Origin: Ailurus styani
Taxonomy: Eukaryota; Chordata; Mammalia; Carnivora; Ailuridae
Length of the DNA stretch: 64,000 bases
Assembly: GCA_002007465.1 (NCBI GenBank)
Contig: LNAC01000680.1
Span: 485,957-549,956, forward strand
Direction of reading: 5' to 3'
Below the pieces are notes generated by a model, which saw only the letters and a program-made list of their open reading frames with translations, was not told where the DNA came from and did no database searches. Within the stretch, counting starts at the first letter, position 1; each line of letters opens with the position of its first letter. Shown piece by piece: positions 10,101 through 19,800 of the stretch. The translations under genes and the position numbers were made by a program.

Positions 10101-11771
10101 AGACCTGGGGGTGGCCCCAGTCCTGTCTTACAGTGCAGCCCCCAAGTCCAGCAGCTTCTGTCCCAGCACCCATGCCCCAGACCCCAGCAGGGGCGAGACA
10201 GAGGGCCTGGTTAGGGTGCTGTGTGCCGTGCTCTTGTCTGAAACTCCCTCCCGTCGTGGCCGCGGCCCTGGGGGTAGTCCCCAGATGGAAGAACACCCGG
10301 CAGGGGCCGTGCTGGGATGCTGACTCCACCGAGCCTGGGATGCATTCTCTTGTTCCCGTGAATGCCCACTCTGGTCGTCTGCCGGTGGCCTGGAGCCGTG
10401 GGTCGAGAAGCCCTGTCCAGACGCATTGGGAAAGAGTTCTGCAGTTGATTGGTGATGTCTGCCCTGGTCACAGCCAGGGACAGTGCCTAATGCGTGTGCC
10501 CTGTGCATGCCTGTTTTGCCTTTGCTGCTGCCTGGTGGCACGCCGTGCCTCTGCTCTCAGGCTTCCCCTCCCCTGCCACCCCTCAACCCGCCCTGCTCGG
10601 GCCCATGGGGGTGGGTGCAGTTTCTCCCTGATGAGACAGACCCTGGTGCCGGAGCAGTGCCCCCTAAACCCAGAACCATAAGTCTCCCCATGGAGCTTAG
10701 GAAGAGGCATGAGCTGTGGTTCTCAGAATGAGTCATGTCCCCAGCGCCGCCGGCAGCCACCATGTCTGCGGAGCCCCGTGGCCGGTGTGTGTCCTGCGGA
10801 GCCCGGGGTGACGGGGTGTTCCCCGGTGGCAGCGTCGTGCTCTCCATATGTGGGTGCCTTCTGGAAGCGCAGCAGTCCTTGACGCCTGTGCACACGGCCG
10901 AGGGCTGGACACGCTGTGCTCCCAGCCCTGGGTCTGGTTTGCCTCTTTGAACCCTGACAGAACACTGCAGAGCACCTCCCTTGTGGCGTCTTAATAGCAC
11001 AAAGGGAGGCAAGCACTGCAGCCAGGCCTGGTCCTCTGAGCTCAGGGAAGCCCCCTTTTTGCCCTGCCGGCCAGCCCGCCCCCGGCCCCAGGAGCTCTGG
11101 CAGGTCAGGCTCTGCCCTGTGCTTGTGCCCGGTGCCCCTGCCGTCCACCTTCCTTGCAAAGGAGCCAACTCCTCCTGATCGCATCCCCTTCCTGCCTCTC
11201 TCCCCTCAGGAAGTGTGCACTCTGCTGCTGGCAGCTCACCTGCTGGGGGATCAGATCAGCCTCCTGAACTGGCTGGGCTTTGCGCTCTGCCTCTCGGGCA
11301 TCTCCCTGCACGTTGCTCTCAAAGCCCTGCACTCCAGAGGTAACCCAGCCCTTCTCAGAAGCCTCTCTTCCGATGCTGCTCCCTGCGGGACTCAGCCCCT
11401 CTGACCTCCCCTCGACCCAGCCCTGGGGCCCCAGCCGCGCAGCCAGGAAAGGCAGGTGGCTCTCAACTCACCCCGAGCAGCCACCTCCGTGTGGGCTGCC
11501 CGCCCCCCGACCACCACTCAGAAGCTGGTCATCTCTAGAGAGTGGGGGGAGTAGGTGGGACCTGGGTGACTCGACATGCACATCGGGGGGCCCCAAGAAA
11601 ACCGTGATTGGGTCTACAACTGGTGTCTCTCTGTCCCCAGGTGACGGTGGCCCAAAACCCTTGAAGGGGCTGGGCTCCCACCCCGACCTAGAGCTGCTGC
11701 TTCGGAGCAGCCGGCCGGAGGAAGACGACAATGAGGAGGAGGAGTACTTTGTGGCCCAGGGACAGCAGTGA
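4010..11771 (+). CDS. SLC35C2: SLC35C2, solute carrier family 35 member C2 (nine coding exons, 365 aa)
   Basis: Exons join 4010-4129, 4732-4882, 5770-5833, 6485-6557, 7106-7274, 7357-7440, 9921-10096, 11210-11339 and 11641-11771. That is 1098 nt including TGA, all with GT-AG introns and consistent phases. The product begins [10 protein letters not shown] and ends [12 protein letters not shown]. It reads as a ten-helix membrane protein of the triose-phosphate/nucleotide-sugar transporter (DMT) superfamily, with helices near residues 10-34, 43-64, 87-108, 116-132, 137-156, 160-181, 199-219, 238-262, 268-290 and 296-318. A hydrophilic acidic C-terminal tail follows from about 323. From the literature as I know it, SLC35C2 resides in the early Golgi/ERGIC and supports O-fucosylation of Notch; direct GDP-fucose transport is not firmly proven. 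No frameshift or stop is present, and the length equals the human protein. Confidence 0.97.
4732..4882 (+). CDS. SLC35C2: SLC35C2 coding exon 2 (residues 41-90)
   Basis: Acceptor CTCCGCAG|AG and donor ACAG|GTCTGT leave one base over, completed as GCA by the next exon. It encodes [19 protein letters not shown] (helix 2) and the basic loop through DYLRRVAPT. The preceding 602-bp intron shows nothing notable. Confidence 0.95.
5770..5833 (+). CDS. SLC35C2: SLC35C2 coding exon 3 (residues 91-111)
   Basis: A 64-base exon with acceptor TCTCCACAG|CA and donor CGCT|GTGAGT. It encodes [20 protein letters not shown], a conserved segment of this transporter family at helix 3. Confidence 0.95.
6485..6557 (+). 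CDS. SLC35C2: SLC35C2 coding exon 4 (residues 112-136)
   Basis: Acceptor CCTTGCAG|GT and donor GCTG|GTGAGG. It encodes [19 protein letters not shown] and KLEEL; the 'YTMTKSS' type motif and the KLE after the helix are typical of SLC35/TPT proteins. Ends in phase 0. Confidence 0.95.
7106..7274 (+). CDS. SLC35C2: SLC35C2 coding exon 5 (residues 137-192)
   Basis: The frame needs the acceptor CCCCGATAG|CG, giving [14 protein letters not shown] (helix 5). A competing GTGCAG lies 7 bases downstream and would shift the frame. Donor CTTG|GTGAGA. It also encodes [17 protein letters not shown] and [14 protein letters not shown] (helix 6 region). Confidence 0.95.
7357..7440 (+). CDS. SLC35C2: SLC35C2 coding exon 6 (residues 193-220)
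   Basis: An 84-base exon with acceptor CTCTGCAG|GG and donor GAAG|GTACGT. It encodes [19 protein letters not shown] and FPLFAIFE, helix 7. Confidence 0.95.
7647..7856 (+). mobile_element. Can-SINE (SINEC), full length
   Basis: It begins 'ggtgcctggggggctcag', has the A box and 'ggtcatgatcccagagtcc' core, a CT-rich body, and ends 'aataaataaaatctt' plus an A tail. No clear target-site duplication was found. It lies sense within SLC35C2 intron 6. Confidence 0.92.
7931..8082 (-). mobile_element. Can-SINE (SINEC), reverse, internally deleted
   Basis: It starts with the complementary poly-T and 'aagattatttatttgag', then the body, but jumps from 'gatcacgacctgg' straight to 'cgcccctg', lacking most of the tRNA head. 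An 8-bp direct repeat GTTCTGAT flanks it (7923-7930 and 8083-8090), so both ends of the insertion are present despite the internal loss. Confidence 0.88.
9921..10096 (+). CDS. SLC35C2: SLC35C2 coding exon 7 (residues 221-279)
   Basis: Acceptor TTGCTTTCAG|GT and donor TAAG|GTGCAG. It encodes [16 protein letters not shown], then helix 8 ([20 protein letters not shown]) and [15 protein letters not shown], the conserved 'SxLTxSIxGxxK' stretch of the family. Ends in phase 0. Confidence 0.95.
11210..11339 (+). CDS. SLC35C2: SLC35C2 coding exon 8 (residues 280-322)
   Basis: Acceptor TCTCCCCTCAG|GA and donor AGAG|GTAACC. It encodes [20 protein letters not shown] and the last helix ([20 protein letters not shown]). 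Confidence 0.95.
11641..11771 (+). CDS. SLC35C2: SLC35C2 coding exon 9 (residues 323-365 and stop)
   Basis: Acceptor CTGTCCCCAG|GT; the stop is TGA at 11769-11771. It encodes the hydrophilic tail, with a leucine-rich DLELLLRSS patch and an acidic EEDDNEEEE cluster followed by YFVAQGQQ. Low-complexity acid runs like this are expected on the cytosolic side. Confidence 0.95.
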
Positions 11772-12187
11772 CAAGCCAGGGGACCGGCGGGGAACCAGGC
11801 TGCTCCCAGGCCTCACACCTCACAGCAGCCGGGGAGCAGGGGCCCGGGACTCTCCCAGGCTGGGCCTCGGGGAGCACACGGCTGTGCGGCGGGTTTTGGT
11901 CAGGGTGTCGATGGAACCAAGGGGTGAGCGTCAGACCAGAGCAGGGCCCAAGCCGAGCTGGAGTCCCGGCGGGACGAGGGAGCGGGCTGGTCTCCGCTGC
12001 TTGCCGGGCGCTGACAGCCCAGGGGGTGATTTCCAGGGGCAGAGTGGGTTTCTAAGGGACTGGGGTTTAGACTGCGGAGCGGTTGGGAAGGGGAGATGCC
12101 GAGGCTGGAGCCTCATCACCCGGAGTGTGTCTTTTCTCAGTACAGGTCTATTTATAGTTTGGAAATAAAGGATTTACAGTCCGCTGG
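11772..12187 (+). other. SLC35C2: SLC35C2 3' untranslated region
   Basis: About 415 bases from the stop codon to the expected cleavage position roughly 15-20 bases past the polyadenylation signal. No repeat is inserted in it. Confidence 0.85.
12164..12169 (+). terminator. SLC35C2: SLC35C2 polyadenylation signal AATAAA
   Basis: A canonical AATAAA is followed about 30 bases later by a GT-rich element ('ctgtgttgcctggtggg'), the normal downstream element. It is the only canonical signal close to the stop codon. Confidence 0.9.
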
Positions 12188-12399
12188 CCACTCTGTGTTG
12201 CCTGGTGGGAGGGGGGAGTGTGGGCCTTGCTCTCCCCTTTTTTCCCTGCCTGGGGCCTTCTTCAGATGACTGGTGGGACTCCAGGCTTCCTGCATCTCTT
12301 GTGCTCCTCTTGGAGTCCCAGTGCCCTCTCTGGGGGCCCTAATAGCCTGTAGGCAGGAAAAAAGTATGAACAGAGCACATTCTGGGGGAGTTAGTGCTT

Positions 12400-12560
12400 T
12401 CATGGCCTGGGTTTGAGTCCTGTCACTTACTAGCTGTGTGACCTTAAGCAAATTGCTTAACCTCTCTGTACCACAGTGTTTTTCTCTGTGACATGGGAAT
12501 AATCTCAGTTACTCAGAAGATTGAGTCAATATTGATAATAGATCAAATGTTATATATAAG
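12400..12560 (+). repeat. MIR element
   Basis: It reads 'tcacttactagctgtgtgac' and 'cttaacctctctgtacc', the MIR core, followed by 'acatgggaataatctcag'. It lies just beyond the SLC35C2 polyadenylation site. Confidence 0.8.
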
Positions 12561-12899
12561 TGTTTATTTTGCAAATTCTTTTAACAACCATGGAATCAAG
12601 ACCCTGAAGGAGTGATGGAACTGGGATTCACAGGCAGGTCCTGTCCCAAGCACGTGCCCATGCAACGAACGTAGATGGAATGGCTTATGGGCGTCTGGGA
12701 CCCACGCAGACTTTCTGTTCACCTCTCTTGGAGCAGTCACGCCGCCCCTCTGCACTGCAGCCTTTATAAAGTGGGAGGGCTGGGGCGCGATCCTGGCTCT
12801 GATGGGCCAGGGTTTTGAAGCCTGGCCTCTGCCTGCGACCTGGCTCCCCCCGCCCTACCCCTTCCCCAGGCCGAGTATTTCCAGGCAGAAGTGCTTTTA

Positions 12900-13400
12900 G
12901 GCACCCACAGCAGGTGGCGCCATTGCACCACGCGGCACCCCGGGCGCCACCCGGCCGGCCGCCGCTCTCAGAATCCAGGCCGGGGTCCTGGAAGAGGACC
13001 GCGGTGTCCTCCGGCGGGGACCAGGACGGGGCTTGTTCTCAATTGCTCCAATCACATCAGAGCCACAAAAGCTCACTCCGTTGCGCCCAGGAAAACTGTT
13101 ACACTTTAGAAGCAGGTCAGCAAACTTTTTCTGTCAAGGGCGGGAGAGTCCGTGTCGCGGCTGCTCGGTCTTCGGTTGCTCTGAAGGCGGACGACGCGAA
13201 AGGGCGTGGCTCCGTCCCCGGGACACGGCGCTTCCCAAACCAGGAGTCTGCTCGCCGGCTCCAGGTGGCCGCCCCTGCTGTAGCAAACCCCTGGCAGTGC
13301 TGGGGAGCCATGGGCAGTCCGCGGGCGAGGGAAGCCGAGGCCCAGGAGGGGCGGGCCTAGCCGGAGCAGTTGGAAGACGTGCGGCCGCCCCGCAGTCACA
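12900..13400. promoter_or_regulatory. CpG-dense segment with CTCF-like site
   Basis: CpG density rises sharply from about 12930. At 12907-12920 the + strand reads ACAGCAGGTGGCGC, matching 13 of 14 positions of the CTCF core (CCASYAGRKGGCRC) in forward orientation. No convincing exon is visible. It may be an insulator or a minor CpG island; binding is inferred from the motif only. Confidence 0.4.
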
Positions 13401-13679
13401 ATGCAGGCAGGCTTCCCTCCAAGAGCTCCCCCGAGGTGGGCCTCTCCTGTGCCTGCACCTCCGCCCCCCTACCCCCGAGCCCCCCGTGGATTCTGCAGGC
13501 CCAGAGGCGGGGATGAGGGGAAGCTCACACTCCACGGCGGATGCGGATGACGCGGGGCCGCCAGCCGAGAGGAGGGGCCGCGAACTCCCACCTCTGCCGG
13601 AGAGCCTGCCACGGCCCCGCGCTGGCTCAGGTGGATGAGAGCTTCCTGTCTGCTCCCCCCACCGTCCCCCCTCTCCCCA

Positions 13680-13800
13680 CACAGGGAGTAAGCACTGCTG
13701 TCTGGTGCAGTAATTACAGGGTGCAGAGCGGGGCCCGCACCGCCCGCGTATTGGGTTCAATGACAGCCCCTCACTTAGCAGCAATTACCAGCTGAGCCTG
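13680..13800. promoter_or_regulatory. Candidate conserved non-coding element with TAATTAC sites
   Basis: Two homeodomain-type sites (gtaattacagg near 13710 and gcaattaccagc near 13785) lie in a unique GC-mixed context with no recognised repeat. An X-box-like palindrome follows at 13935-13948 (GTCGCCATGGCAAC). Conservation cannot be judged from one sequence. Confidence 0.3.
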
Positions 13801-13934
13801 GAGGAGGCCTCCCTCTCCTCCCCCACCCGGCCCACCCGATCGCCTGGCCTTCTGGGCCAGACAGCGTCCCCCCGGGGCCGCGAGCCCTGGAAGCACCCAT
13901 GCTATCTGCAGCCATTGCATCTCGGGGCTGCAGC

Positions 13935-13948
13935 GTCGCCATGGCAAC
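13935..13948. promoter_or_regulatory. RFX X-box-like palindrome
   Basis: GTCGCCATGGCAAC differs by one base from the symmetric X-box GTTGCCATGGCAAC bound by RFX factors. It is one of three such sites in the window (with 19590-19603 and 62196-62209). Confidence 0.4.
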
Positions 13949-14399
13949 TCGGGGCCTGCACAGGTTGAGGGAAGCTGAGGATGTGACTTGTCTCTCCAAG
14001 GCTGTGGCGTCTGTCCCCACGCCGCCTCCAACTCTGCAGCTTCGGCAGAGGAGGGAGGAAGGAGGACTGACCTGCAGGTTCAAGTTTTAAGTGCTTACAT
14101 GCCCACCATCTCTCCCCTGGGCCTGGCCTGGAAGGGAGGTTAATGCCCTACTGGATGAGGATGTCTGCAGCCGGGGTCGCCCCTGGGGGAGGCCTGAGAC
14201 AGAAGCAGGACCTGAAATGGCTTCATCTTCACTCTGGCACGCTTCTCTGCCTGGGCTTGGGGGCCACCCCCGTCTCGTTCTTCTCCTTGCTGCCGAGAAA
14301 ACCTGGAAACCCCAGTAGCTGGAGCATGGAGTCCCTTGGCACCGACAGAACGGTCTCCATACTTGCCACAGCTTTCTGCATCGTGCAGTAACATTTGAC

Positions 14400-14424
14400 G
14401 GGGGGGGGGGGGGGGNGGGGGGGG
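14400..14424 (+). repeat. Poly-G homopolymer with a single N
   Basis: About 24 consecutive G bases contain one unresolved base at 14416. The length is unreliable, because such tracts stall sequencing and often break assemblies. Confidence 0.9.
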
Positions 14425-14639
14425 TGTCCCTGATTTGCAATCCAGAGGACAGGGTGGGGACTCCCAGGTCCCCCATTTGGGTCGACCACACTCAGCCAGC
14501 ACTGGCCACATGCCGGGCGCTGTGGTGAACTCAGGTTAGCGATGGGTGTCCTTGGAGACAGAGCAAGTGGGGACCCCCTTCCAGCCCCAGGGAAGTGGGG
14601 AGGCAGGGGATGAGGGAAGTGGGGAGAGCAGGATGCACA

Positions 14640-14775
14640 TTGGCCAGGCACCCTCTAGGCCTTTCACGTCGGTGATTTGTTCCCAACAACCCAGGGCGGT
14701 AGGGATGGATTATCCCTATTTCAGAGCTGTGGAGACCAAGCTCATGGAGTTTAAGCACCGCCGTGATGGAGAGCA
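14640..14775 (-). repeat. MIR element, reverse, partial
   Basis: 'caacaacccagggcggtagg' and 'ttatccctatttcagagctg' follow the reverse MIR pattern of 'acaaccctatgaggtagg...ccccattttacagatgag'. Confidence 0.5.
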
Positions 14776-14799
14776 GCTTCGGGACCCCACCACACTTCG

Positions 14800-15225
14800 A
14801 GTGACCCCTCCACTCCTCCTCTCGCCCTGTGATGAGTTATGTGCCTTGGGCACGTTGCTGATCCTCTCTGGGCCTGTCTCCTCGTCTGTAAAGAAGAAAT
14901 AATGATGGGGTGCCTGGGCGGCTCAGTGGATTAAGCCTCTCCCTTCTGTTCAGGTCATGATCTCAGGGTCCTGAGATCAAGGCCTGAATCGGGCTCTCTG
15001 CTCAGCAAGGAGTCTGCTTCCCTCCCCCAACCCGCCTGCCTCTCTGCCTACTTGTGATCTCTCTCTGTCAAATAAATAAATAAAATCTTAAAAAAAAAAA
15101 AAGGAATAATGATAACCCGTATCTCTTACCAAAGCTATTGTGTGGATGAAATAGAATCATCTGTGTCAAACAGCACAGTGCTGGGCACATGCTAGGGGCC
15201 ACTCAGCAGGTGTCAGCGGCCAGGG
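14800..15225 (+). repeat. MIR element split by a Can-SINE
   Basis: The 5' part (about 14820-14906) carries the 'tgggcacgttgctgatcctctc' and 'tctgtaaagaagaaataatg' MIR core. After the SINE the MIR resumes at about 15105 with 'aataatgataacccg' and continues to 'cagtgctgggcacatgctagg'. The younger SINE inserted into the ancient MIR. Confidence 0.7.
14907..15104 (+). mobile_element. Can-SINE (SINEC), full length with target-site duplication
   Basis: A full copy from 'ggggtgcctgggcggctcag' to 'aataaataaaatctt' plus an A tail. AATAATGAT is duplicated on both sides (14898-14906 and 15105-15113). The body contains 'ctctgcctacttgtgatc', the form I associate with mustelid copies. Confidence 0.95.
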
Positions 15226-16424
15226 TGTCCCATCACTTGCCAGGTGACAAAGCCAGGGAGAGGCACAAGTACAGGAATCCTGGCCCTACAAAGGTGCCAT
15301 CCCGTCTACCATGCCTGGCGCAGTGGAGACACTTAATAATTGTTCTGTGAAGGAATTCCCAATGGTGGAAACCGAAGTGGGGATTTTCCAGGTTCCGGGG
15401 ACCTCAGTCTAACTTCTAAATGATTCCCCCGCCAGAAAATGCTTCCCAACCCCCCCCCCCAACCAGCACANNNNNNNNNNNNNNNNNNNNNNNNNNNNNN
15501 NNNNNNNNNNNNNNNNNNNNNNNNNNNNNNNNNCCTCCCGGCCATCCCCTTGAGACTTCACCCCTAGCCACACAGCCTTGACACCAGCCAGGCCTCTCTG
15601 CCCCTGCTTTGGAACAACCAATGAACTTGACTTCTGTTCCCATGGTTATTTACAGCTTCATTGACAACCAGTGCATTTCCCAGCAACGGGCCCACAGCTC
15701 TGGTCCCACAGGCATCCTGCTGGCAAGACTGTCTCTTTCTCCTGGGTGTCTGATGAGAACTCTCCTGCTGCGACAACAGAGGGACAGAGCAGAGAACTGA
15801 GAGAAAATGCACGAACATATATTGAATAACTGTTTCCGGAGTGTCCCCCATGTGCCCGGACCAGTGAAACCTGCTAGAGATATAGAAGTCATTAAGACGC
15901 ACTTGCTGTCCTCAATGAACTTCCATAGGGCTTTTTAATCCACTGGGCTTCCTGGGAGGTAGAAGCACAGCTGGAGATCTGTGTGGAGGACCTTATTTAG
16001 AAAGTGCTCTTGGGAAAAACACCTGTGGAAGGGAGAGAAAGGACGTAAGTTTGGGCAGGGGGAGAAGTCCCACTTTGAGGCAGTCCTGACAGAGAACTCT
16101 GGGAAGGGGCTAGCCCTTCAGACTTACCCCACGTTGGGAAAAGCCTTTGCACTTCCACACTGATCAGTCAATGGAAGTGAGCCTACCCTGAATGAAGGTA
16201 TGACTTTGGGTGAGACAGTTGCCTTCCAGTTAAAAGTCTTCAAAGAGGGCTGACAGTTGAGGGCCCTCTTCCAGCCAAGATCCCAGTGGCTGGAGGAATC
16301 AGTCTTTCAATCCCTGACGGGGTTCTGAGCAGCCCTTCACAGCATCCACCACTCCCGGGGTCCACAGCCTGACTTCAGGGATGACCAGAAATCTCTGAAG
16401 AGAGAAATAACATGACATCTATGT
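15226..16424. other. Intergenic stretch with a 63-base assembly gap
   Basis: It includes Ns at 15471-15533, preceded by a run of C. I see no exon-like frame; it is unique or strongly diverged sequence. Confidence 0.6.
15471..15533. other. Assembly gap (63 N)
   Basis: Unresolved bases follow a poly-C tract at 15451-15460. Any frame drawn across it is meaningless. Confidence 0.99.
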
Positions 16425-16429
16425 ACATT

Positions 16430-16500
16430 TGTGCATTTTTCTGGGGGAGCATCCTTGACCCCCAAAAGATTAAGAACCACTAGTCTCGGGAAAGCCAAGC
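16430..16500. repeat. Possible DNA-transposon terminus
   Basis: 'ccttgacccccaaaagattaagaaccactag' resembles the terminal inverted repeat region of ancient hAT-type MER elements. Too short to name. Confidence 0.3.
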
Positions 16501-16560
16501 TTATCCAAAACTTCAGAACAACGTGATCAGAGATACAAACTATAGGTACTCAATAAATAG

Positions 16561-17075
16561 GAATGAGTGGAAGGATGGATGATATGGTGAGACGATGGAT
16601 GGGTAGATGGATGGATGGATGGATGGATGACTGAATGGATGGATGGCTAGATGATGGACGGGTGGATGGATGGAAGAATGAATGGATGAATGGATGGAAT
16701 AATTGTTGATGGATAGATGATGGATGGATGGATGGGTGGATGGATGGGTGGATGGATGGGTGGATGGATAAATGAATGGATGAATGGATGGATAATGGGC
16801 AGATGGATGGATGATGGATGGGTGGATGGATGGAAGAATGAATGCATGAATGGGTGGATAATTGTTGATGGATAGATGATGGATGGGTGGATGGATGGAT
16901 GGATGGATAAATGAATGGATGAATGGATGGATAATGGGCAGATGGATGGATGGATGATGGATGAGTGGATGGATGGATGGGCAGATGGGTAGATGGATGG
17001 AAGATGGTTGAGTGGATGGATGGATGGAAGGATGAATGGATGGATGGATGATTGGATGATGAATGGATGGCTGGT
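16561..17075. repeat. (GGAT)n tetranucleotide satellite with higher-order units
   Basis: About 515 bp of interrupted GGAT/GGTGGAT repeat. Landmark phrases recur: 'attgttgatggatagatgatgg' starts at 16702 and 16861 (159 apart), and 'ataatgggcagatggatgg' at 16792 and 16931 (139 apart). The array therefore contains duplicated blocks of roughly 140-160 bp. The long reverse frames reading Ser-Ile-His-Pro are an artefact of the repeat. Confidence 0.97.
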
Positions 17076-17319
17076 TGATAGACACCATAATAGAAGAATG
17101 TATGGGAAAGACAGAAGGGGAACCAACCAGTTTTGCCTGGGGCAGGAGGAGAGCAAAGATATACTCAGGAGGAGCTGACCCTTTTGAACAGCATCTTGAA
17201 GACTAAATAAGAGCTGCCAAGCAGACAAAAGAAGAAAGGCATACCAAGTAGGGGGAAGAGCAGATGCAAAGACACAGAGGTATGAGTGATTTGCTTCCCT
17301 CTTGTACTCCACCCCTAGG

Positions 17320-17425
17320 AGGTTCTGTGTTATTAGCCACCCCACCTTCCAGATGAGAAACAGACTCTGAGAGGCCAGGGGACTTGCCCAGGGTCACTCA
17401 CCTAGTTCCCCATCACAGCAAGGAC
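17320..17425 (-). repeat. MIR element, reverse
   Basis: 'tgtgttattagccacc', 'ccagatgagaaacagactc' and 'gacttgcccagggtcactc' are the reverse MIR core. Confidence 0.65.
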
Positions 17426-17644
17426 CCAGCCCCACTGGGACTCACACCTCCCAGGGCCTGCTGTCCACTGGGTGGCCCTCTGGTTGGGATGCCAGCAGTC
17501 TCACAGTCCTCCTGGGATAGACCCCTCTGGCTAGGGGCGTCAAGAATGACCCAGGGCTGGTGGCAGGGCAGCCTCCTGCTGGCACTATTTTGCTCTGGGA
17601 GGAATTCCCCACTGAGCCAAAGCCTCCCGTCCTGTTCCAGGGCT

Positions 17645-17800
17645 GCCCCATGAATTAAACATGCCCCCGTGGTTAACTCGGTAATGCTTTTATTAATAGT
17701 TAATTACTCAACGCGCACTGGGGAAATGAGAGCCGCTCAGGCCTCGTAAATTAAGGCAGTGATCTTGTGAAGGAAGCCAATAGGAGTTCATTACCCGGCC
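17645..17800. promoter_or_regulatory. Candidate conserved non-coding element, homeodomain sites
   Basis: An AT-rich island in otherwise GC-rich, repeat-free DNA, with 'tgaattaaac', 'tattaatagttaattactc', 'gtaaattaagg' and 'ttcattaccc' clustered within 140 bp. This composition is typical of developmental enhancers. It rests on motif density only. Confidence 0.35.
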
Positions 17801-18144
17801 CCTCCCGCCACCGCCCCTCCGGGCTTGCCACTTAGCGGTGCTAAACGAGATGCTCGGGGGCTGTGGGGGGACAGGGCTTCTGGGTGCAGGTGGAGACGGA
17901 GGGGGCTCTCCCCTTCTCCTGATGTCCGTGGAGGGGCCCGCGGGCTGAGGTGTCCGCCCCCAGGGTTGGTGCCTGGTCCTGGCCTGTGCTCCCTGTCACT
18001 GTGGGGGGGACAGATCCCCAGGGAGGGCAAGGCCACCTGGGCCAGGTGGGGGCTCCCTCACGCAGCCCTGCAGAGAGCCAGGGCGCCCAGGCGCCCCGCC
18101 TCCCAGCCGCCCTCTCCCACCGCGGCCTCCTGCACAAGTGCCCA

Positions 18145-18285
18145 GACTTCGAGGTTTTTGTTGTGGCTGAAGCCAATTTCCTGGCCTGATTTTGCGGCTG
18201 AGCTTGGATCAGGGGCTTGTTCTAACCTGGTTCGGCTCTTCTAAATTTAACTTCATCCCATGTTTTGTTTCCCAGGAGACCAAGC
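18145..18285. promoter_or_regulatory. Possible conserved non-coding element
   Basis: Repeat-free sequence with balanced composition ('ttttgttgtggctgaagccaatttcc', 'ctaaatttaacttcatccc') after a CpG-dense run at about 17800-18130. TGTGGCTG is a RUNX-like core. Weak support. Confidence 0.2.
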
Positions 18286-19395
18286 CCCTGTTTCTCTTCC
18301 TGGGAGTCGGGAGCCGGCCCTGCTCTGAACCTACTATGTGCGGGGACCAGTCCCCGCGCTTTGTCTCCATGCGCTCTTGTGTTTAGCCCTGACTTGGGGC
18401 CGGAGAAGCCACCCCCTGGATCTCCATTTCTTCTTCTGAAAACAGAACGTTGATACCCGTGTCCAGAGTTGCTGGATGATTAAATGCGGAATAGGAGAGT
18501 GCCCAGCTCGGCCTCCCATGGGGATGGCTCTCTCCGAGTGGCGGCCAGGACCCTCCCCAACCAGGCTGCCATCTGACAGACAAGCAAGGGAGGGTTTAAA
18601 TACGCTCCTTGACCTTGCCCGAGGATCTAGAACGTCCTAAAGCCAAAGCTCACCACTTTCCTTCCCCAGAGGCCACGTGGGGAGCCAGTTGCCCTTCCAG
18701 AAGATGGGCCAAGTCCCAGGGCAAGGAAAGCTCTGCCCTTCTGTCCCCACGTCGCAGATCTTCACCAAGGCAATCCGGGGTGGGACACAGGAGCACAGGC
18801 TCCACGGTAGAGCTGTGCCCAGTCCAAATCCTGCCATGCCAGCTAGCTGTCCTGAGAACCCCTCGAGCCTCAGTTTCCCCATCCGGCAAAATGGGTTCAT
18901 AGTAGCATCAGGCTCCTTGGAGGGTCCTAAGGATTTCTGTCTGACAGTGCGCGGCACCCAGCAGCCTTCTTTCAGAGCTCCCTGCACCTGGGTTTCTTTC
19001 TATGTAACCTGGGGTAGCAAAAACCTCCCTCACTGGGTTGTTGGAGGCCCCACAGAGATAATGGGCATCAGCCCCGCTCGCCAGCAGGAAAATGCAAAAT
19101 AGGTGAGCTGCTGGGGTGAATGGCCAAGGCCCCACAAAGGCAGGGTTTTCCGGAGAGCCTCCAGCAAGCACTGCCCCCCCCCCCAGGATGCAAGGACCTC
19201 CGCCCCATGAGGACTCTCCCGGGTCAGGTGATGCAGAGGGTTGGGGACACATTGCCTCCCCACACCCACGCTGCCACCAGCGGCTTTGCAGGCGGAGATC
19301 AGCCTCTGCAGTGACCCCCAAACTTCCACAGCCACATGCCGGCAGTCTGGGGCGGGAGATGGAAGCCTCCCCCAGTCAGGGAGCGCGAGTCACCG
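18286..19395. other. Intergenic stretch, only faint MIR remnants
   Basis: Diverged MIR-like phrases appear at about 18400-18520 and 18820-19100 ('gcctcagtttccccatccgg'). Nothing else is recognised. Confidence 0.5.
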
Positions 19396-19399
19396 AGGA

Positions 19400-19800
19400 G
19401 TGTGGCTCCAGGTTCATATATAATACGTAGCGTCGGATTTAAATGTCACTGCCGCAGGCGGCTGACCCGGGTTCCCACACAATGGGCCGCCAGGGGCGCC
19501 TACGCCGCCTCTTCATCTTCCTGGCGGTAGCTGACCAAAGGGAGGGGGATTTGGTTTCTTAAAAAACTAAACAGTTGTTGAGCACTGGCGTTGCCTGGGC
19601 AACAGCCGAGGGGGAGAGAGAAGCATCTTATTGTTTAAAGTTATTCTTGCTCGATTTCAAAGGGCTGCTCGGAAAAGACCGCATTCCCCGAGCAGCCTGG
19701 TCCTCTCCTCCCGCCCCCGCCCCTCCCCGCCGGGCTCCTGCCCTCCCTCAGCCCCGCCCCCGCTTCCCAGCCGAGGTCATGGCCGCGCTGGACATCAGAC
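19400..19800 (+). promoter_or_regulatory. Candidate promoter/enhancer block with perfect X-box
   Basis: An AT-rich unique segment (19420-19680) contains a symmetric X-box GTTGCCTGGGCAAC at 19590-19603. A cluster of CCCCGCCC/CCGCCCC GC boxes at about 19690-19765 follows, and then an ATG at 19779 in strong context (GTC ATG G). The arrangement resembles a small GC-box promoter on the + strand. No transcript evidence is available here. Confidence 0.35.
19590..19603. promoter_or_regulatory. RFX X-box, symmetric
   Basis: GTTGCCTGGGCAAC has two perfect GTTGCC half-sites in inverted orientation around a 2-base spacer, the optimal spacing for RFX dimers. RFX sites of this type mark ciliary and neural genes. 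Confidence 0.5.

Noticed and set aside
15636..15649. Fourth X-box-like sequence (gttcccatggttat)
   Set aside because: Both half-sites deviate at key positions; too weak to count with the other three.
16540..17345. Long reverse-strand frames rich in Ser-Ile-His-Pro
   Set aside because: They are translations of the GGAT tetranucleotide array; no start context, splice signal or domain.
19487..19502. Possible CTCF site (ccgccaggggcgcc)
   Set aside because: One G is missing from the core spacing, so the match to the CTCF consensus fails.
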